Positions 8,225-16,832 of a DNA stretch of 64,000 nt are shown here, one piece after another (within the stretch, counting starts at the first letter, position 1; each line of letters begins with the position of its first letter). Under the pieces are notes generated by a model that saw nothing but the letters and a program-made list of their open reading frames with translations, did not search any database and was not told the DNA's origin. Position numbers and translations under genes: made by a program. Source of the stretch: Autumnicola psychrophila (lineage in GTDB: Bacteria > Bacteroidota > Bacteroidia > Flavobacteriales > Flavobacteriaceae); NCBI RefSeq assembly GCF_031846645.1, contig NZ_JAVRHN010000007.1:124001-188000 (forward strand), written 5' to 3'.

Positions 8225-9472
8225 TTAAATAAGATTATTGATTTCTTTCTTCAAGTAATCTGTCGAAAGATACAAATGCAGATCCTCTCTGTTTAACCGT
8301 AAAGATTCAGGATCGGCTTTCCATTTTACATATAGCTGTTCCAGTTTTGCAGATATCATTTCCATATCATCAGCTTCGGCATAATGTTCATAGTCGGATC
8401 CCAGTAACCTTCTCACTTCGCTTTTCTCCGGCCCCAAATGTAAAATTGACCTGTTGGCAGCAACACAATGTGGAAATTTTCCCGGCAGAAAAGGACTCTC
8501 TTCAGCAACCGATTCTAAGATAATATTCACAGATGCTTTCTCCTGCATTTTAATAACCAGGTTATAAGGAACATACCCCTCACTCACCACGAGTTGTTCT
8601 ATTTCCTGTTCTTTCTTCCTTAAAGCTGAAATGTGATAAGACGCGCTACCCACTAGCAGTAAACGGGATTTAGAAGAGGCATCTGGATTCTTATTTAGAA
8701 AAATCTGGAAAGCCTGTATTAAAGGAAATGGATCCCTTTGTTTCATAAGGTTTCCTGCATGTAATAAATTAAATTTTTCAGGATCAAAATACATTGGCAC
8801 CTCCACTGGCTCATTCTCTGCCCTCATCTGATGTGGAATTACTGCACCTTTCTTATGAAAAGCAGGATAATAATTCCCCATCCATTCGGCTAAAAGTAAA
8901 GACGGAAAAGCTGCCCAGCGGCATTTTTGTGAAACCTGCCCAAAGAATTTGATCTTTTGTTCATATCCCGGTTCCGACCATTTATAAGGTTCAGGATAAT
9001 AGTGAAACGGATAGGGATCATGGATATAAGCCATCCATTTGTTGTGAAGTTTTGGAATATCTAACAAGGCATAGTGCGGTCGGAAACTGGCTCCTTTGCT
9101 TAAGGTCAGGACAATATCCGGATTAAATTGTTTCTCACCTTTTAAAGCTGAAGCTATACTTTTTACGTCATTAAAAAATGTAAAGGAGAAGCCAAAAACT
9201 GGTTCCAGATGTTTCGCCAGGTTTATCTTTAGTCCGTGCTGAAGTTTTCTCTGTATCCTGCTTAACAGAAAAACCGCATTCCACCTTCTCTCTTTTATGG
9301 CTATACATTGTATTCCCGGCAGCTGAATTTCTTTTCGCGTATAATGACAAACCAACACCTCAAATCCGGCATCCTTTAAATTCAGAATCAATGCCACGTT
9401 AGCTTTAGAACCACTGCTGTCTTCTACGTCAATGGATTCAGCAACGACCAGAATTTTCTTTTGTTTGGGCAC
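8225..9472 (-). CDS. Glycosyltransferase of GT-B fold, GT4-like
   Basis: This 415-residue protein starts at GTG (MPKQKKILVVAESIDVEDSSGSK). The first half is a Rossmann-type domain with LVCHY and YIHDPYPFHYYPEP. The second half has the GT4-like NLLHAGNLMKQRDPFPLI and LLLVGSASYH stretches. The canonical EX7E is not clear: the equivalent region reads ESPFLPGKFPHCVAANRSIL, where the second Glu is lacking. It is therefore a divergent GT4-like enzyme. It is the first gene downstream of the REP-containing gap at 9.5-9.75 kb, and the neu cassette follows it. I see no strong promoter in that gap. Confidence 0.82.
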   Translation of the reverse strand: MPKQKKILVVAESIDVEDSSGSKANVALILNLKDAGFEVLVCHYTRKEIQLPGIQCIAIKERRWNAVFLLSRIQRKLQHGLKINLAKHLEPVFGFSFTFFNDVKSIASALKGEKQFNPDIVLTLSKGASFRPHYALLDIPKLHNKWMAYIHDPYPFHYYPEPYKWSEPGYEQKIKFFGQVSQKCRWAAFPSLLLAEWMGNYYPAFHKKGAVIPHQMRAENEPVEVPMYFDPEKFNLLHAGNLMKQRDPFPLIQAFQIFLNKNPDASSKSRLLLVGSASYHISALRKKEQEIEQLVVSEGYVPYNLVIKMQEKASVNIILESVAEESPFLPGKFPHCVAANRSILHLGPEKSEVRRLLGSDYEHYAEADDMEMISAKLEQLYVKWKADPESLRLNREDLHLYLSTDYLKKEINNLI

Positions 9473-9566
9473 TGTTAATGAGTTTAAAGCGAAAATAAAG
9501 ATTTTAAATCAGATATAGATAATGCAATTACGTTCCCGAACAATAATTTGTACTAACGACTTTGAG

Positions 9567-9746
9567 ATTGCAGCGCTTCGTTGCTCTGCGCTCGCAATGA
9601 CTGGTCGCTATTGTTGTTTTGCGAAGGTGCGCTCTTGCGACAAGCAATCTCCTGCCTTTGCTGTAGATTCTATTAAGGTTGCCGCATTGCGTTTCACTGC
9701 CCTCTCAATGATCATTGCGAAGGAGCTTTTTCGCGACTGAAGCAAT
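9567..9746. repeat. Second cluster of REP-like ATTGC...GCAAT palindromes
   Basis: Four members of the same palindromic family as at 407-745 lie at about 9567-9598, 9609-9648, 9686-9709 and 9714-9746. The last two touch end to end (CTCTCAATGATCATTGCGA). They occupy the 286-bp gap between wecB and the GT4-like gene. Both members of each pair can fold alone or with the neighbour into a larger stem. Confidence 0.8.
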
Positions 9747-9758
9747 CCCAATCCTGAT

Positions 9759-11081
9759 TTAATACAAATCCTTCAAAAACCCCACAATCCTCTCCGCAGC
9801 CTTACCATCTCCATAAGGATTCGGCTTCTTTTTTAGGTCTGGTGGATTGTTCAGTAAACGAGTGGTTTGCTCTACGATTTTACTCCTATTGGTACCTACG
9901 AGCACAGAAAAACCGGCTTCCACTCCTTCCATCCGCTCAGAAAATTCACGTGTAACCAGAACAGGTTTTCCAAAAGCAGGAGCTTCTTCCTGGATTCCTC
10001 CGGAATCGGAAATAATTACTTCAGCTCTTTGCATCAACCATAGCATGGTTGGATAAGCGACCGGTGAAACTAAATGGATGTCAGGTTTATTTCCCAACAT
10101 CTTTTGCACCGGATGCTTGACATTGGGATTGAGATGCACCGGATAAATAATTTCAACATCAGGATAACTTGATAATTCGAGTAAGGCTTCTCCTATTTCT
10201 TCCAAACCTTCTCCAAAATTTTCCCGACGGTGACCAGTAACAAGAATTAGCTTCTTTTCATTGTTTAATAAAGTTTTTAATTCTATGATTTCCTGAGCAA
10301 GCTCTTTTCCCGATAGTCTTTCTGCCGCCCAATGCAACGCATCTACCACCGTGTTTCCCGTCAATATTATTTGCTCTGCTGGAATTCCTTCTTTTAAAAG
10401 ATTGGTATTGGCTCTCTCTGTAGGAGTAAAATGAACATCTGCAATTCTACTGATTAGCTGACGGTTGATCTCTTCAGGAAAGGGGGAAGTTTTGTTATAG
10501 GTGCGTAACCCCGCCTCCACATGTCCAACTTTTATCTGCCTGTGAAATGCTGCCTGCGCAATCATAGAGGCCGTAGTAGTGTCCCCATGTACAAGCACCA
10601 TGTCAGACTGAGCTCGTCGAAGACCTTGTTTGTCAGACTGAGCTTGTCGAAGTCCAGACTGAGCTTGTCGAAGTCCAGACTGAGCTTGTCGAAGTCCAGA
10701 CTGAGCCTGTCGAAGGCCATTTCCCTCAGCCCCACTGAGCCTGTCGAAGTGGAGCTTATCGAAGCGTCGAAGTCCATCCCTGTCAGACTGAGCTTGTCGA
10801 AGTCCCAACCAATCATCAAATACCTCATCTATCCCGCTAAAAATAGATGAACTTAACCCATTAAGAGTTTGTCCGGCTTTCATCAAATCAAGATCATAAT
10901 CTGGAGTGATTTCAAAGAAATCTAAAACCTGATCCAGCATTTCCCTATGCTGTGCCGTTACACAAACTTTAAAAATGATTTTCTGCTTTTTTAGCTCATG
11001 AATAACCGGTGCCATTTTTATGGCTTCAGGGCGGGTACCAAAACAGAATAAATATTTACTATTAATAATTTTTTCCATCAT
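9759..11081 (-). CDS. wecB: UDP-GlcNAc 2-epimerase (non-hydrolysing) with an in-frame repeat insertion
   Basis: WecB interconverts UDP-GlcNAc and UDP-ManNAc. The family landmarks are intact: FGTRPEAIKMAPVI near residues 14-27, CVTAQHREMLDQVLDFF, VLVHGDTTTASM at 162-173, GHVEAGLRTYNKTSPFPEE, VTGHRRENFGEGL, SDSGGIQEEAPAFGKPVLVTR. The usual length is about 365-380 residues; this one has 440. The excess is a block at residues 92-159 made of GLRQAQS heptads, encoded by a 21-bp repeat and sitting just before the strand that leads into HGDTTT. Both flanks align in register, so the frame is kept. The C-terminus overlaps nothing; the start overlaps the upstream gene by 20 bp. Whether the enzyme still works depends on the loop tolerating 68 extra residues. 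Confidence 0.93.
   Translation of the reverse strand: MMEKIINSKYLFCFGTRPEAIKMAPVIHELKKQKIIFKVCVTAQHREMLDQVLDFFEITPDYDLDLMKAGQTLNGLSSSIFSGIDEVFDDWLGLRQAQSDRDGLRRFDKLHFDRLSGAEGNGLRQAQSGLRQAQSGLRQAQSGLRQAQSDKQGLRRAQSDMVLVHGDTTTASMIAQAAFHRQIKVGHVEAGLRTYNKTSPFPEEINRQLISRIADVHFTPTERANTNLLKEGIPAEQIILTGNTVVDALHWAAERLSGKELAQEIIELKTLLNNEKKLILVTGHRRENFGEGLEEIGEALLELSSYPDVEIIYPVHLNPNVKHPVQKMLGNKPDIHLVSPVAYPTMLWLMQRAEVIISDSGGIQEEAPAFGKPVLVTREFSERMEGVEAGFSVLVGTNRSKIVEQTTRLLNNPPDLKKKPNPYGDGKAAERIVGFLKDLY
10600..10808. repeat. Array of 21-bp repeats (core TGAGCTTGTCGAAG) inside wecB
   Basis: About eight copies of a unit with core TGAGCTTGTCGAAG lie at roughly 10605, 10634, 10655, 10676, 10697, 10733, 10751 and 10785. 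Four of them are perfectly spaced at 21 bp. On the minus strand the unit reads GGACTTCGACAAGCTCAGTC plus one base and codes for GLRQAQS. Because the unit is 21 bp, any number of copies preserves the wecB frame. The same core is a common intergenic repeat type in Bacteroidota, but in this window it occurs only here. Confidence 0.9.
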
Positions 11082-12087
11082 CCAGTCCTATCATTTTGAA
11101 ATATTTTTTTTTCAGAAATTTACTAAGAAGGATTTTTCTGAAGGCCTTTCCAATCTTTATCTTAAGTTTACTTGTCTTTAAAAAATTTGTATTTGAATAT
11201 TCAGTAAAGGAATTTGGTTTATTTTCTGAAATTTTTTGGAACTCTTCAAACATCCAGTCTTCGGTCACATTTCCTAAATGATACGCATAATTAGACATGG
11301 TTGATAATCTAAGCAATCCAAGATCCTCGTTTGGTTTATCTATGAATTTATTTTCCACACCACCCTGAATCTTGATGAATGCAGGCGAATTGGTCCCTTT
11401 ATCGAATACTTCTCTCCTTATCGTAGCTACAAAATGTCCTGCTCCCATAACTGCTCTAAAACCTTTCCTTGATAGTGTTAAATATTTTTCGAGATGCTTT
11501 TCTGAAAACAACGAGACTTCTGGGCCTAAACTATCTTCGAAACGCTGCATCTCTGATGGTTCAACAACTTTTTGAAATCGTAATTTTGAACTTCCAAAAA
11601 CAGCATCAAAAAAATTATTCGCAGTATAATATTTGTAAGAAACACTATTTGGAACCGGACTTACAAGTCCGGCTTTTGGAAAGTTTATAAATATTTTCTC
11701 TACTTCCTTTTGCCAATTATGTTTGAACATGACATCTGAATCTGCAATAGTTATTAATGGCTCCAGATTTCCCTTTACTGCAGAAAGAATAGCATTTATC
11801 TTTCCCAAATTTTCTTTGGAATGGAAAACCTGGTCTATCTTTTCATTATCACGGTATAATTCGTCTAGATATTCTTTTACTAATGAATGGGAATTATTGT
11901 TAAACAGTGTTATCCTAGTCTTTTCATGGCAGGTTTTTAAAAGTGAATGGATATTTAGTTTGAAAATTTCTAGTGCATCTTTAAAGTAGTCCTCAAAGTG
12001 AGGTATATAAACCGGTATTACTACTCTGTGATAGATTTCTGTTTCGAGTTCTTTTTTAAACTTTTCTGGATTACTGCCTATCCTCAT
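11062..12087 (-). CDS. GT2-like glycosyltransferase (GT-A fold)
   Basis: This 341-residue protein has a GT-A-like core: VVIPVYIPH near residue 22, TLFNNNSHSLV, SKENLGKINAILSAV, and the metal-site motif ITIADSDVMFKHNW near residue 135. After that come GAGHFVATIRREVF and an acidic GVENKFIDKPNEDLGLL. It differs from simple GT2 enzymes in its longer acceptor half. The start overlaps the upstream epimerase gene by 17 bp and its end overlaps wecB by 20 bp, so all three are coupled. Substrate unknown. Confidence 0.78.
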   Translation of the reverse strand: MRIGSNPEKFKKELETEIYHRVVIPVYIPHFEDYFKDALEIFKLNIHSLLKTCHEKTRITLFNNNSHSLVKEYLDELYRDNEKIDQVFHSKENLGKINAILSAVKGNLEPLITIADSDVMFKHNWQKEVEKIFINFPKAGLVSPVPNSVSYKYYTANNFFDAVFGSSKLRFQKVVEPSEMQRFEDSLGPEVSLFSEKHLEKYLTLSRKGFRAVMGAGHFVATIRREVFDKGTNSPAFIKIQGGVENKFIDKPNEDLGLLRLSTMSNYAYHLGNVTEDWMFEEFQKISENKPNSFTEYSNTNFLKTSKLKIKIGKAFRKILLSKFLKKKYFKMIGLDDGKNY

Positions 12088-13000
12088 ATGATTTAATTAA
12101 TTTTTTAAGACCAGACTCCAAACATATTAAATCTCTTTTTAATATGTTTTTCATTTTACTAATATCAGGACATCTACGAGTCATGTCTCCCTCTTCTAAA
12201 GCAGGAAGAAATTTTATCTGAGATTTAGAATTAGTCAGTTCAATAATTTTTTGAGCAAGCTCGAGAATACTAACCTCAATATCACTGCCCACATTTAATA
12301 AATCATTTTCACATAGCTTGCTGGTCATTGACCTTAGTGTAACCTCAACATTATCCTCTACATAGCAAAAAGTACGGGATTGTGAACCTTTTCCATAGAT
12401 TTTGATGGGTTCGTTATTTATAGCCGCAGAAATAAATCTTGGAATTACAAAGTCCTCACTTTGATTCACACCATAAGTATTAAAAAAACGAAAAATAGTA
12501 TAGTTTAAACCGTACTCCTTTTGAAAGGATTTGAAAAAGGCTTCTCCAACATTTTTAACTATAGCATAGGGTAACCTCGAATTTAATGGTGTAGTTTGTT
12601 CCTTCTGCGGAAATTCAAATGGTTCACCATAAACTTCTGAAGAACTGGCATAAAACACTCTTTTTACGTTATGGTCATTAGATAGTTTTAATATATTTTT
12701 AATTCCTTCAATATCCTCAAGTACTTTAATGGGGTTATTTAATGTTCGCTGAACGCCAACTACGGCAGCATAATGAAATACATAGTCAAACTTGAATTGA
12801 TCAAAAACAGACTTAATTTGATTTAGAACATTAACATCCGCATGTATGAACCTAATGTTATTTACTTTTGGAATTTTGGCTCTGGAACCGGTTAGTAAAT
12901 TATCAACAATTACTACTAAATTATCTCTTTGTTTCGCCAACTCAAGTGCAAGAGCACTACCAATATTCCCAGCGCCGCCGGTTATTAATATTTTCTGCAT
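12071..13000 (-). CDS. NAD-dependent sugar-nucleotide epimerase/dehydratase (extended SDR)
   Basis: This 309-residue protein is a short-chain dehydrogenase of the extended type that works on nucleotide sugars. It has the NAD-binding GGAGNIGSALALEL motif at residues 7-20, VVIVDNLLTG, HYAAVVGVQRT, the Ser of SSSEVYG, and the catalytic pair YAIVKN (Tyr-x3-Lys) near residue 145. Further on are FRFFNTYGVNQ and FCYVEDNVE. The pattern is closest to UDP-glucose 4-epimerase or UDP-glucuronate decarboxylase families, but the exact reaction cannot be assigned. It supplies a precursor for the surrounding transferases. Confidence 0.88.
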   Translation of the reverse strand: MQKILITGGAGNIGSALALELAKQRDNLVVIVDNLLTGSRAKIPKVNNIRFIHADVNVLNQIKSVFDQFKFDYVFHYAAVVGVQRTLNNPIKVLEDIEGIKNILKLSNDHNVKRVFYASSSEVYGEPFEFPQKEQTTPLNSRLPYAIVKNVGEAFFKSFQKEYGLNYTIFRFFNTYGVNQSEDFVIPRFISAAINNEPIKIYGKGSQSRTFCYVEDNVEVTLRSMTSKLCENDLLNVGSDIEVSILELAQKIIELTNSKSQIKFLPALEEGDMTRRCPDISKMKNILKRDLICLESGLKKLIKSYEDRQ

Positions 13001-13028
13001 TAAAAACTAAAGCTTTTTAAGTATCGTT

Positions 13029-13645
13029 TTAAAAATTGTAAAATTCTTTAACAAATAACTGTTTTAAATAAAATAGTAATATATTAAAAAATAAGGATCC
13101 ATTACTTCTATTGTTAAGAATGCTCTTTTCCAACTTTTTGAATAGAAGAAATTTGAAATCTGCTTCAAAATAAGGTAAATAATTTAAAAGTAAGTATTTA
13201 TAAAAGCGATATGAAGCTATGTTTTTTAACCTGTCCATATTTTTGTTGCCAGATATACTTAAATCGGTAAGCCTAATAAAACCACAGCGGTATTAGAATA
13301 AAAAATTTTTGATGATCCATGTATAGAAAATTCAAGCACCCCTAGATCATCAGAATGCCGTCCTAACAGGAAAGATTTAAATCCTACAGTTTTCACAATG
13401 GATGTTTGAAAAATGTTCTCGCTTAATGAATTTCTTAAATTTTTAGGGAAGGCTACATTAGAACCAAAGCGTTTATATTGAATATTAAAATTATCATCAA
13501 AATGAGATAATATAGACCGGTGATCCTCCGGGCTGGCATCATCACCTACAAACACTGTAAATTTTTTATTTGTTTGGTTCTTTAAAGATTCGAGTGTTCT
13601 AGAGAAGAATTTTTTTATAATATGGGATTACTATAGTTAAGATTT
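13029..13645 (-). pseudogene. Decayed GT2 glycosyltransferase, paralogue of the GT2 domain at 25 kb
   Basis: Reading the minus strand from about 13,645 gives LTIVIPYYKK, then a frame change near 13,600, then FVGDDASPEDHRSIL and NIQYKRFGSNV. The sequence then jumps to SLSENIFQTSIVKTVGF and HSDDLGVLEFS. Near 13,270 a second frame change leads from NTAVVLL into RLTDLSIS and a C-terminal fragment ending at 13,029. Aligned by eye with the GT2 half of the protein at 23348-25192 (IGDDASPEEP, SLTEQIFRRDMFLKYGF, WGSDILAWMQFSEF, FRISDYNIS), it lacks about 90 codons including the catalytic DDD motif. No ATG is left at the start. Two frameshifts and an internal deletion make this a pseudogene. Confidence 0.85.
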
Positions 13646-13662
13646 TTAAGAGGAATTTAGTT

Positions 13663-14616
13663 TTAAAATATTTCTTTCAATCGTGCTTTAATCCTCTTCT
13701 TCCTTTTATGAGCAAATGACATGACAGGATAAATTTTATAAAAAAAACGATATTTTATTTTATCTTTTTTACTCTTCATCCTTTTCAGAAGACTAGAGAG
13801 AACAGACTCATCTTTATGGAAAACGCTCAGTTGAAAAAAATGCCTTTCCATTTTTTTGGAGAGTAGATTATTTTGAAATAAATGCTCAATAACAAGTTTT
13901 ATAGCAAGTGAATTTGAACTTGATCTAAGGTCGCTTCCTTTCCAAAATTCACCAGTATTAGATTCAGTATGTTTCCTAGCAAAATACAAAACCTTATCTA
14001 CTGAAATACCACGAAATGGATAAGTTAAAATACGTGTAAAAAACTCCCATTCCTCCGCATAATGGAGTTTCTCATTGAATCGTTCATTCCCTATTGCATC
14101 AAGACTCCATAATATCTGACAGGAGTTGAAGCAAATTTCTCCAGAAATTATTTTTAATAGATGGTTTTCATTAAGCTCCGTACTTTCATAGCACTTGTTT
14201 AAATTAAAATTATGATTAAAATCACCTTTAAATGCATGTCTTATAAAATGGCAAAAATCATAATCGCCCTTTAAAATTGCATCCAAAGTAACTTCTAAAT
14301 TAAGAGGATGCACGACATCATCATCATCGAAAAACTGGATAAATTTTGCTCCTTTTTGTTGAGCCAGGTCCAACCCGTAATTCCTTGAACCAGACAAACC
14401 CTTTGCATAAGGTTCTGTTTTGATATAAAAACTAAATCGGGGATCGTCTGCTATAAATTCCTGGACGACTTTTGGCGTATCATCACTGGAGAAGTCATCA
14501 ACAATAATACATTGCCAATATTTATAAGTTTGATTCTGTATAGACTGAAGTGTTTCCGTAACTAGGTGAGCACGATTATAGGTAGCTAGTAAAATAAAAA
14601 CTTGGTCTGGATTCAT
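13663..14616 (-). CDS. Family 2 glycosyltransferase
   Basis: This 317-residue GT-A enzyme starts MNPDQVFILLATYNRAHLV. It has the nucleotide-binding CIIVDDFSSDDTPKVV near residue 37, SGSRNYGLDLAQQKGAKFIQ, and the metal motif FFDDDDVVHPLNLE near residue 97. The catalytic-base region reads YAEEWEFFTRIL. A basic C-terminal tail (KRKKRIKARLKEIF) may contact the membrane. The decayed GT2 gene starts right after its stop. Substrate unknown. Confidence 0.9.
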   Translation of the reverse strand: MNPDQVFILLATYNRAHLVTETLQSIQNQTYKYWQCIIVDDFSSDDTPKVVQEFIADDPRFSFYIKTEPYAKGLSGSRNYGLDLAQQKGAKFIQFFDDDDVVHPLNLEVTLDAILKGDYDFCHFIRHAFKGDFNHNFNLNKCYESTELNENHLLKIISGEICFNSCQILWSLDAIGNERFNEKLHYAEEWEFFTRILTYPFRGISVDKVLYFARKHTESNTGEFWKGSDLRSSSNSLAIKLVIEHLFQNNLLSKKMERHFFQLSVFHKDESVLSSLLKRMKSKKDKIKYRFFYKIYPVMSFAHKRKKRIKARLKEIF

Positions 14617-14640
14617 TTGTTGAAATTAAATTTCAATAAA

Positions 14641-16017
14641 TTAAGAATGTACTATTTCATCTTTTTTTAATTTATTGTTTAAACTGATATAAAAAATAAG
14701 CAGTAAACAACAAATCATAAAATATAAGGACAGGTTGTGTTTTATAAAATCATTTATGCCTCCACTAATAAAATTAGCGCAAAATACAAGAGGGATATAA
14801 TATAGCAAATGAAACATTAGCTTATTTTCAGCATTCTCACTTTTAATAAAAGCCACGTAAAAGATGGAAATTAAAATGTAGATCGGCCATAGAATTAAAT
14901 GTAAAATTTTACCTAATAAACTTAAAACCCTGATTTTTTTACCATCTACCGAATCTTCCCGGCTCAAATTCCCAAGATGTTCCGGTTGTGCAGAACTGAC
15001 TGCTAAAACCTTTAATCCTTCGAGACCTGTTTTAAAGAATAGTTTCGGATTCTCAAAATACATTTGCAACACTGTAAAATTACTTATTCGGCCATAAAAA
15101 TCTTCTGCAAGACCATAATCATATAGTTCATTCCCTTGTCTCCAATAACCGCGGCCAACATTCTTTAAGTAATTTAGATCATTTAAATTGAAATCGGATA
15201 GAAGTTTTTTTTGTGACTCTAAATCTGCTTTTAGCAATACTCCTAGAAAAACAGCCTCATAGATATTTGCCTCATTCGTCTTTTGCTGCGTTTTTAGTTG
15301 TAAGAATATCATTGAACTAAATACCAAGAACGAAATTAATAATAAAGTCCTATTAAGCTTTTGCCATCTGTGAGCTACCAGTCCAATGGGTAACAAAATA
15401 AAAACCAGATTTTGCATTTTACTTAGGCTTAAAACTAAGAGAGCTATGAATAAAAAGTTATAATTGAGTTTTCTTGCTAAACTCAATGCTAAAACAAATA
15501 ATAAGGAAATTAAAAATATGCTTTCCTGATAAAAACTATTGAAATAACTAATAAACAAAATGTCTGAAAATAAAAGCCCGGCAAAAAGCATAAAGCCTAC
15601 ACGGGCACCTTTCTTTTTAAAATAATGTGTAGTGTTTCTTAATAATAGAAAATATCCAGAAGTGTATAGTAGCAAATAAATACCCGAGAGAAAATAAATA
15701 CTAAAATTCGTTTGTGAATAGAAAATTTTATTTAAAAATAAAGCCAGGGAGCCAATTAACTGACTAAAATCAAGAGGGATAGATTGGTCTGAAATAATCG
15801 GATATTCTAAATTAAAATAATTGAAAAAGTTCTGGGAAGCATCTGAAAAAGGCCTGCCTAATCCTAATCTATCTATAACCCTACTAAAGTCGGCACTATC
15901 TGCAAGTCCTATCTCATATATAAAGAGCAAGTAGAATATAAAAAAAAAGAATAATAAAGTCGCAATGAGGTTCAAATTATGATCTCTAACAAAATGGGGA
16001 AATCTTTTTATTTTCAA
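14641..16017 (-). CDS. Polytopic membrane protein, GT-C-like glycosyltransferase or polymerase
   Basis: This 458-residue protein has about 10-11 hydrophobic segments, the first at residues 18-36. A periplasmic loop after TM1 carries ADSADFSRVIDRLGLGRP, where the acidic D-x-x-D-F is in the position typical of GT-C enzymes. A second conserved loop reads SYFNSFYQES. Soluble C-proximal stretches contain FENPKLFFKTGLEGL. GT-C enzymes use lipid-phosphate sugars, and the polyprenyl-phosphate glycosyltransferase at 16814-17533 could supply such a donor. A Wzy-like polymerase role cannot be excluded. The start is TTG at 16017; no in-frame ATG lies upstream. Confidence 0.7.
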   Translation of the reverse strand: MKIKRFPHFVRDHNLNLIATLLFFFFIFYLLFIYEIGLADSADFSRVIDRLGLGRPFSDASQNFFNYFNLEYPIISDQSIPLDFSQLIGSLALFLNKIFYSQTNFSIYFLSGIYLLLYTSGYFLLLRNTTHYFKKKGARVGFMLFAGLLFSDILFISYFNSFYQESIFLISLLFVLALSLARKLNYNFLFIALLVLSLSKMQNLVFILLPIGLVAHRWQKLNRTLLLISFLVFSSMIFLQLKTQQKTNEANIYEAVFLGVLLKADLESQKKLLSDFNLNDLNYLKNVGRGYWRQGNELYDYGLAEDFYGRISNFTVLQMYFENPKLFFKTGLEGLKVLAVSSAQPEHLGNLSREDSVDGKKIRVLSLLGKILHLILWPIYILISIFYVAFIKSENAENKLMFHLLYYIPLVFCANFISGGINDFIKHNLSLYFMICCLLLIFYISLNNKLKKDEIVHS

Positions 16018-16073
16018 TTGAGACAGTTTTAAAATTTAAATCAGGTTTTAAAGATATTTCGTTTATTTGAAAC

Positions 16074-16832
16074 ATGGACCTGTTAGAGAAAGGTAATTCA
16101 AATAAAAGACATCCCTGGGAACTTGCACGATTTGAAGTGGTGAGGGATTTATCTAAATTTTATATAACTAATCGCAATTTAAATATCCTTGATCTTGGAT
16201 GTGGCGATCTTTTTTTTATTCAAAAGTTCAAAGAACTGGAACCAAAGTCTACCTGCTATGCTGTAGATATTGCCTTTTCTGAAGAATTTATCGAAGCACA
16301 TAGAAAGACGGACATAAAAATTTTTAATTCAATTAATAAGCTTCCAAATAATCTTAGCTTCGACCTGGTTTTCCTTATGGATGTACTGGAACATATTGAA
16401 AATGACGAGAATTTTTTAAAAAGCCTAAGCTTTAGTAAATATATAGATAAAAATACCATCTTTATTATCACGGTTCCCGCTTATCAAAAACTGTTTTTTT
16501 CCCACGATACTTATTTAAGACACTATAGAAGATATACGAATAAAACCCTGCTAAGATTGGTAAAAAAATGTGATCTTAGGGAAATTGAAAATGGGTATTT
16601 TTTCCTAAGTCTTTTAGCACCACGTTTCTTATCGGTTCAGAAAGAAAAAATTACAGGGGTTCAACGATATAAGAACGGCACCGATGTTGGGAATTGGAAT
16701 GGAAATCCCTTCCTGACCCATCTAATTAAAAATATACTGATCGGCGATTATAAAATTCAAAAAGGTCTAAAAAAGATGGGGATAAGACTTCCAGGACTTT
16801 CCAATTATATCGTATGCAAAAAACCTGTATAA
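16074..16832 (+). CDS. Class I SAM-dependent methyltransferase
   Basis: This 252-residue protein has motif I LNILDLGCGDLFFIQKF near residues 38-54, an acidic strand-2 end (AVDIAFSEEF), and the post-motif LVFLMDVLEHIENDENFL near residue 95. A C-terminal half contains HDTYLRHYRRYTNKTLLRLV. Proteins of this type with YLRHYRRY often occur beside polyprenyl-phosphate glycosyltransferases. It overlaps the next gene by 19 bp. The pair is divergent from the surrounding minus-strand genes. The substrate may be a sugar or a lipid-linked glycan; this is inferred from context. Confidence 0.85.
   Translation: MDLLEKGNSNKRHPWELARFEVVRDLSKFYITNRNLNILDLGCGDLFFIQKFKELEPKSTCYAVDIAFSEEFIEAHRKTDIKIFNSINKLPNNLSFDLVFLMDVLEHIENDENFLKSLSFSKYIDKNTIFIITVPAYQKLFFSHDTYLRHYRRYTNKTLLRLVKKCDLREIENGYFFLSLLAPRFLSVQKEKITGVQRYKNGTDVGNWNGNPFLTHLIKNILIGDYKIQKGLKKMGIRLPGLSNYIVCKKPV

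Noticed and set aside
10600..10808. Possible CRISPR-like array because of regularly spaced repeats.
   Set aside because: The units are directly adjacent without unique spacers, lie in a coding frame and no cas genes are present.
10521..10850. A 109-codon plus-strand frame and an 88-codon minus-strand frame with regular repeats across the wecB insert.
   Set aside because: The 21-bp unit is open in several frames. Only the wecB frame has conserved sequence on both sides.
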